Shown piece by piece: positions 60,054 to 64,000 of a stretch of DNA of 64,000 bases. Where the stretch lies: the NCBI RefSeq assembly GCF_001693385.1, contig NZ_CP016428.1, positions 1,426,001-1,490,000 of the forward strand. The letters are read 5' to 3'. Every line of letters starts with the position of its first letter. Position 1 is the stretch's first letter. A program made the position numbers and the translations under genes. Below the pieces are notes generated by a model. It was not told the origin of the DNA, did no database searches, and worked only from the letters and a program-made list of their open reading frames with translations. Origin of the DNA: Bradyrhizobium icense. GTDB lineage: Bacteria > Pseudomonadota > Alphaproteobacteria > Rhizobiales > Xanthobacteraceae.

Positions 60054-60428
60054 GGGACACCTCCTGGATGGTTCGGTGCCTTGAAGCCTAACGCGCCGCT
60101 GCCTCGCTGGAAAGGCAGCGGCGCACGCGCTTCGTGACCCGCCGATTGGTTTGAAGGTCCCGCCCGGGAAATTCGTTGGACAAGAAATAGCGGGATACGA
60201 TCGCCGTGAGAGTAATGCAGTTCACAGGCCGGCATGTTTTTTGGTCGTGCAATCGTGATGAAATTGTGTCGGATGCACGGCGCGGTCGGCATGCGCAGTG
60301 CGCCGCGCGGGCCGAATATGCTTTGCCCCTTGCGCCGATCGGTTACAATCCGATAGTTGCGACTCAATCGGCGCCCGCAAAGCCCGCCCGGCACTTTTCC
60401 AATTGCAAGCCCTCCGGAGATACGTTCC
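60054..60428. other. Intergenic region, 375 bases
   Basis: Lies between the divergent RidA and exported protein genes and holds both promoters. CTGCCTCGCTGG/AAAGGCAGC-type inverted arms at 60098-60120. CTCCGGAGATACG near 60415 could be the ribosome site of the exported protein. No gene seen. Confidence 0.45.
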
Positions 60429-60869
60429 ATGAAAACGCCATCCGCCCTTCGTGCCGCCGTGCTCGCACTCGCGGCCTTCGCGGGCATCACGCTGTCCTCC
60501 GCCGCGCATGCCGACGAAGGTTTCGTGCAGCTCACGATCTACAAGGCGGGATGGATCATCGGCGGCTCCGGCGGCAGCGGCGTTCTGAATTTTCACGGGC
60601 GACGCTATCCGCTGTCGACCGGCGGGCTCGACTACGGCCTGGTGTTCGGCGGATCGAAGACGGTGCTGCGCGGCCGCGTCAGCAACATCTATCGTCCCTC
60701 CGATGTCGCCGGCGTTTACGGCGCAGCCGGCGCGGGCCTTGCGGTCGGCCGCGGCGCGCGCGCGATCGTGCTGACCAACCAGAAGGGCGCGGTGCTGGAA
60801 TTGACCGGGCACCAGGTCGGCTTGATGGCGAACGCCGATCTCTCCGGCCTCGCGATCACGATGCGGTAG
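60429..60869 (+). CDS. Exported hypothetical protein, glycine-rich
   Basis: 146 residues. Signal peptide MKTPSALRAAVLALAAFAGI to about residue 30. Core: VQLTIYKAGWIIGGSGGSGV, GRRYPLSTGGLDYGLVFGG and VYGAAGAGLAVGRGARAIVL, a beta-rich pattern with Gly turns. I recall similar proteins in rhizobia annotated hypothetical or as DUF1134-like, but cannot confirm. It is probably periplasmic or outer-membrane associated. Confidence 0.75.
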   Translation: MKTPSALRAAVLALAAFAGITLSSAAHADEGFVQLTIYKAGWIIGGSGGSGVLNFHGRRYPLSTGGLDYGLVFGGSKTVLRGRVSNIYRPSDVAGVYGAAGAGLAVGRGARAIVLTNQKGAVLELTGHQVGLMANADLSGLAITMR

Positions 60870-60875
60870 CGTCTT

Positions 60876-60963
60876 GTAGGGTGGGCCAAGGCGCGCGAGC
60901 GCCGTGCCCACCATCCAGCACGTCGCGCGGAATGGTGGGCACGCTTCGCTTTGCCCACCCTAC
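60876..60963. repeat. Palindromic repeat, family D
   Basis: GTAGGGTGGGCCAAGGCGCG at the left and CGCTTTGCCCACCCTAC at the right are inverted, with GTGCCCACCAT/ATGGTGGGCAC inside. A partial copy is at 56905-56962. Confidence 0.85.
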
Positions 60964-60980
60964 GGCATGGGCACTTGGTG

Positions 60981-61526
60981 ATGAACCGCGAAGAGCTAGT
61001 TGCCGCATACACTGCAGCAAACCGCCACTATCATAACCTCGCGCACATCGAAGACTGTCTCGCTGTGCTCGCGCGCGTCGACAATCTTTCGGCAGCCGAG
61101 CGCGAAATCCTGACCGAGGCGATCTGGTGGCACGATGTCGTTTACGACCCGACGCGCTCGGACAATGAGGAACTCAGCGCGCAACTGGCCGAGCAGCACG
61201 TCCGCGAGGATATCGGAGCGGAAGTGGCCCGCCTGATCAGCCTGACAAAGACGCATGACGTCCAGCCCGGCGATCGCCTGGGCGCCATCCTGATATCGAT
61301 CGACCTCAGCATTTTGGGCGCGGAGCCCGCCCGCTACGACGCCTACGCCGCCGCGATCCGGCAGGAGTTCATCCACGTGCCGGAAGCCGACTATCGCGCC
61401 GGCCGCGCCAGGGTGCTCAGCCAGTTCGCCGCCCGGCCGGTGATCTTTCCCGATGAGGCCTTTGCCGCGAGATATGACGCCCAGGCCCGCGAAAACCTTG
61501 AGCGCGAGCTGGCCGCTTTGCGCTGA
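60981..61526 (+). CDS. HD-domain hydrolase (COG4339 type)
   Basis: 181 residues. Metal-binding residues are visible in NRHYHNLAHIEDCL, then WWHDVVYDP, the HD pair, and NEELSAQLAEQHV. A later ILISIDLSILGAEPARYDAY is conserved. It is a predicted metal-dependent phosphohydrolase of unknown substrate. GGTG before the ATG is weak, and an in-frame GTG one codon earlier is an alternative start. Transcription may be independent since repeat D precedes it. Confidence 0.85.
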   Translation: MNREELVAAYTAANRHYHNLAHIEDCLAVLARVDNLSAAEREILTEAIWWHDVVYDPTRSDNEELSAQLAEQHVREDIGAEVARLISLTKTHDVQPGDRLGAILISIDLSILGAEPARYDAYAAAIRQEFIHVPEADYRAGRARVLSQFAARPVIFPDEAFAARYDAQARENLERELAALR

Positions 61527-61855
61527 CGATTGCCTAACGCCGAGAAAATCCTGCTTGCCGATTTCCACGCCGTTGTGGCGAAAAATGCCGTGGGCGGTGG
61601 CGGCGTGAAAGTAAAAATGAGCAACACCTCGGGCTGGATGTTCTTTGCCTTCAGTGCGCTTCTGCCTTGCTGAGCAGACCGGAAAGGCTGCCGAGAATCT
61701 GCGGGAAGGCCGGCACGGTTAGGTCGTGGAAGACATGCGATGCTCTTTTCGTGATGTGGAAAATCGCCTTAACAGGATGAGGTGTTTTCCGACATGGGAG
61801 GGCGATCGGGAAAATTCAACGCCGCTGGCCGCCGACCGCGACCAGTTATTCTAGC
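61527..61855. other. Intergenic region holding a decayed gene
   Basis: Apart from the DUF1993 relic (61545-61740) the region shows no gene. A short AT-rich patch near 61770-61790 separates the relic from livM. Confidence 0.55.
61545..61740 (-). pseudogene. DUF1993 family relic
   Basis: Three minus-strand fragments in three frames align with one family: VFHDLTVPAFPQILGSLSGL and LLSKAEAH (N-terminal), AKNIQPEVLL (next), and FYFHAATAHGIFRHNGVEIG (C-terminal, continuing KQDFLG). In intact DUF1993 proteins about 100 residues lie between the second and third fragments, so there is an internal deletion as well as frameshifts and an in-frame stop after KAEAH. The start is also lost. Identification rests on recall of DUF1993 (HNGVEIGKxDFLG end). 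Confidence 0.7.
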
Positions 61856-62938
61856 CTAGTGCACGCTGCCACTCGGCTTGATCCTGCCTGCGCGCAGCCG
61901 GCCGACGATGCCGGTCGGGAAGAAATACACGCTGGCGATAAACAGCAGGCCGAGCCAGAGCAGCCAGCGGTCCGGGTGCAGCAGCCCCGGCAGCAGCGGT
62001 AGCCCCGCATTCGCCGCGGCCTCCGATGCCACGCTCATCAGCGCCTGAAGATAGTTCTGCGCCAGGATGAAAATCGCAGCGCCGACGATCGCGCCGTACA
62101 TCGTGCCCATGCCGCCGATCACCACCATCAGCAGGATGTCCAGCATGATCGAGAAGCTGAGCGAGGTGTCGGGGCCGGCGTATCTCAGCCAGAGCGCGTT
62201 CAGCGCGCCGGCGCTCGCAGCCACCAGCGCTGCCAGGCAATTGGCGTAGGTGAGATGAAACACGGTCCGATAGCCGAGCGCTTCGGCGCGAAACCGGTTC
62301 TCGCGGATTGCCTGCAGCACCCGGCCGAACGGCGAGTTGACGACGCGCAACAGCCCGAGGATCATCGCCGCGCATGCTGCGAACACGATGTAGTAGGTGA
62401 GCGTGCGGCCATTGATCGCGAAGCCGAACCAATCCTTCGGGATCAGGATCGTTCCGGGGCGCAGCAGTTCCGGCAGCTGAAAGCTGCGGCCGTCCTCGCC
62501 GCCGGTCAGCCACGACAGTTGCGAGGCCAGCACCAGGAACGCCGACGCCACGGCAAGCGTAATCATCGCAAAGAAGATTGCCTCCACCCGCAGCGAAAAC
62601 AGACCGATGCCGAGCGCCAGCAATGCTGCCAATGGTAGCGCGAGGGCAAGCCCGGTGGCGACCGCCGTCCAGGTCGGCCCCATGGAGTACAGCGCGATCG
62701 CGATGCCATAGCTGCCGATGCCGTAGAACATGGTATGAGCGAACGACACGCTGCCGGTGTAGCCGAGCAAAAGATCGTAGGATGCCACCAGCGCGGCAAA
62801 GATGCAGATCTTGGTCGCCACATTCATGGCCTTGGCACCTGGAAACAGCAGCGGAGCCACCGCCAGTGCGGCGATAATCGCAACCAGCAGAATGCTTAGA
62901 ACCCGGCTGCGCGGCGGATCGCCTGACAGGATCATCAT
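61856..62938 (-). CDS. livM: Branched-chain amino-acid ABC transporter permease (LivM type)
   Basis: 360 residues with about ten hydrophobic segments. LivM signatures are YDLLLGYTGSVSFAHTMFYG, the AIRENRFRAEALGYRT loop that contacts the ATPases and VVIGGMGTMYGAIVGAAIF. The ATG at 62938 overlaps the livH TGA (ATGA), so it is translationally coupled; an in-frame ATG at 62974 is less likely. Exact substrate (leucine-type, urea, aromatic acids) is unknown. Confidence 0.93.
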   Translation of the reverse strand: MMILSGDPPRSRVLSILLVAIIAALAVAPLLFPGAKAMNVATKICIFAALVASYDLLLGYTGSVSFAHTMFYGIGSYGIAIALYSMGPTWTAVATGLALALPLAALLALGIGLFSLRVEAIFFAMITLAVASAFLVLASQLSWLTGGEDGRSFQLPELLRPGTILIPKDWFGFAINGRTLTYYIVFAACAAMILGLLRVVNSPFGRVLQAIRENRFRAEALGYRTVFHLTYANCLAALVAASAGALNALWLRYAGPDTSLSFSIMLDILLMVVIGGMGTMYGAIVGAAIFILAQNYLQALMSVASEAAANAGLPLLPGLLHPDRWLLWLGLLFIASVYFFPTGIVGRLRAGRIKPSGSVH

Positions 62939-63945
62939 CGGCTCGTTACCGCGTAAAGTCCGCGCGGCCGCCACATCAGGACAGCGACCATCAGCAGGAT
63001 GTTGGATACCAGCGCCAGCTTTGGAACCAGAAAGCCGCCGTAGTTCGCGACCATAGCGACGAGCAGCGCGCCGATGAAGCAGCCGCCGATCGACCCAAGG
63101 CCGCCGATGATCACCACGATGAAGATCAGCACCGTGAGATCATTGCCCATCGAGGCATGAACCTGCTCGCGATAGAGCGCCCACATGATTCCGCCGAACC
63201 CGGCGAGCGCGGAGCCGACCATGAACACGCCGAGAAACAGTTGGCGAATGCGATAGCCGAGCGCCTCGACCATCTCGCGGTTCTCAACGCCGGCTCGGAT
63301 CAAGAGACCGATCTTGGTCCGGTTCAGCACTAGCTGAATAGCGAGAAACACGACGAGGCCGACCAGCATCGCCAGCAGGCGGTATTTTGCGATCGCGACA
63401 TCGCCGATGATGAAGGAGCCGCGCAGCGACGACGGCAGCGGCAACGGAATGATCTGCGGTCCCCACAGGGCATACAGCGCCTGCTCAGCGACGATCAGCC
63501 CGCCCGTCGTCATCAGGATCTGCTTGAGGTGCTGGCCGTAGACCGGAAGAATCAGCACGCGCTCGACAACGAGGCCCAGCGCGCCGGATACCGCCATCGC
63601 CAGCAAGGCTGCCGGCGCCAGCACCGCGAGATTGACGAGAAGCGAGTCCGCCTGCACCGAGCCTGCCAGCGGCAGCAGCACCAGCGTTGCGATGTAGGCT
63701 CCGACCGCGATGAAGGCGCCGTGGCCAAAATTGAGCACGTCCATCAGGCCGAACACCAGCGTCAGTCCGGACGCCATGATGAAGATCATCATGCCCATGG
63801 CGAGGCTCGCCACCGTGAGCGTCACCCAGGAACTTCCCGATCCGATCAGGGGCAGCATTGCCAGTGCCAGAATGACCGGCAGCAGTGCGGGAAGGAAATC
63901 TCGCTTCGGCTTCGGCAACGGGTCGGTAGCAGCGAGATCGGTCAC
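62935..63945 (-). CDS. livH: Branched-chain amino-acid ABC transporter permease (LivH type)
   Basis: 336 residues with about eight membrane helices. Family segments: FGLMDVLNFGHGAFIAVGAY, RAGVENREMVEALGYRIRQL (the EAA-like loop) and VVIIGGLGSIGGCFIGALLV. GTG start at 63945, overlapping the upstream gene's TGA. A short cytoplasmic N-terminus (LAATDPLPKPKRD). Livm follows by ATGA overlap, so this is a tightly coupled operon. Confidence 0.93.
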   Translation of the reverse strand: MTDLAATDPLPKPKRDFLPALLPVILALAMLPLIGSGSSWVTLTVASLAMGMMIFIMASGLTLVFGLMDVLNFGHGAFIAVGAYIATLVLLPLAGSVQADSLLVNLAVLAPAALLAMAVSGALGLVVERVLILPVYGQHLKQILMTTGGLIVAEQALYALWGPQIIPLPLPSSLRGSFIIGDVAIAKYRLLAMLVGLVVFLAIQLVLNRTKIGLLIRAGVENREMVEALGYRIRQLFLGVFMVGSALAGFGGIMWALYREQVHASMGNDLTVLIFIVVIIGGLGSIGGCFIGALLVAMVANYGGFLVPKLALVSNILLMVAVLMWRPRGLYAVTSR

Positions 63946-64000
63946 TGATGGGTCTCCAGGCTCAATCCGAGCAGGCGCTCCTGCGCCGCGCTGTCGTTTG
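63942..64000 (-). CDS. 3' end of an upstream gene, probably an ABC ATP-binding subunit
   Basis: Only 18 codons and a stop are in the window: NDSAAQERLLGLSLETHQ. The TGA overlaps the GTG of livH. In such operons the preceding gene is often livF or livG, and a QERLLGLSL-type end would suit an ATPase, but this is inference from position and too short to identify alone. Confidence 0.6.
   Translation of the reverse strand, partial: NDSAAQERLLGLSLETHQ

Overview
The window looks like a chromosomal segment of a Bradyrhizobium-type alphaproteobacterium (family Nitrobacteraceae). The reasons are: high GC with strong GC3 bias; an enolase-superfamily gene whose active-site numbering (K184, D213, E239, E265, H322) matches the Bradyrhizobium D-tartrate dehydratase; an Irr-type iron control element (ICE) in front of bacterioferritin; and several families of palindromic intergenic repeats that I associate with this group. 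No rRNA or tRNA gene, CRISPR array, prophage or conjugative element was seen. Most of the window is ordinary metabolic chromosome. One intact insertion sequence and one decayed gene are present.

Layout. 0-7 kb: the 5' end of a PQQ biosynthesis operon on the minus strand (pqqA and the start of pqqB) faces a plus-strand glucose/sorbosone-dehydrogenase-like enzyme and a di-haem cytochrome c. An amidase, glutathione peroxidase, a DUF3297 protein and D-tartrate dehydratase follow. 7-13 kb: GNAT, malonyl-CoA decarboxylase, a divergent AraC regulator/MFS pair, and three exported proteins (Cys-rich, OmpA-like, orphan solute-binding protein). 13-17 kb: a nitrogen-linked unit with a sigma-54-type promoter and a leader carrying two hairpins, then a formate/nitrite-family channel and a PP2C phosphatase-Ser/Thr kinase fusion. 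17-26 kb: PHA depolymerase, GST, cupin, a second enolase-superfamily dehydratase, AraC/GyrI regulator, SMP-30 hydrolase, GNAT and GMC oxidoreductase.

26.5-31 kb is the least ordinary stretch: long gaps, several small secreted or membrane ORFs, a short GDPD-like protein and weaker codon bias. 31-37 kb: a compact Rieske oxygenase-GntR-reductase operon with paired GTATAC sites in its promoter, an O-methyltransferase and a Baeyer-Villiger-type monooxygenase. 37-45 kb: MoxR ATPase, GlsB, VWA protein, two rhodanese proteins, L,D-transpeptidase, an epimerase-like protein and a 2-hydroxyacid dehydrogenase. 45-54 kb: EttA, UPF0114 protein with a lytic transglycosylase, a secreted 15-residue-repeat protein, two tandem glycine-rich paralogues, and the bfd/bfr iron-storage pair. 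54-64 kb: P450 with SDR, small secreted proteins, an IS701-family element with a recognisable 4-bp target duplication, RidA, an HD hydrolase, a DUF1993 pseudogene, and a branched-chain amino-acid ABC transporter operon (livH, livM and the tail of an upstream gene).

I did not find a clearly undescribed multi-gene system. The observations most worth following are the sigma-54 promoter plus two-hairpin leader in front of the nitrite channel/kinase-phosphatase pair, the unusual catalytic loop of that kinase, the repeat proteins, the IS701 insertion inside a palindromic repeat, and the DUF1993 relic.
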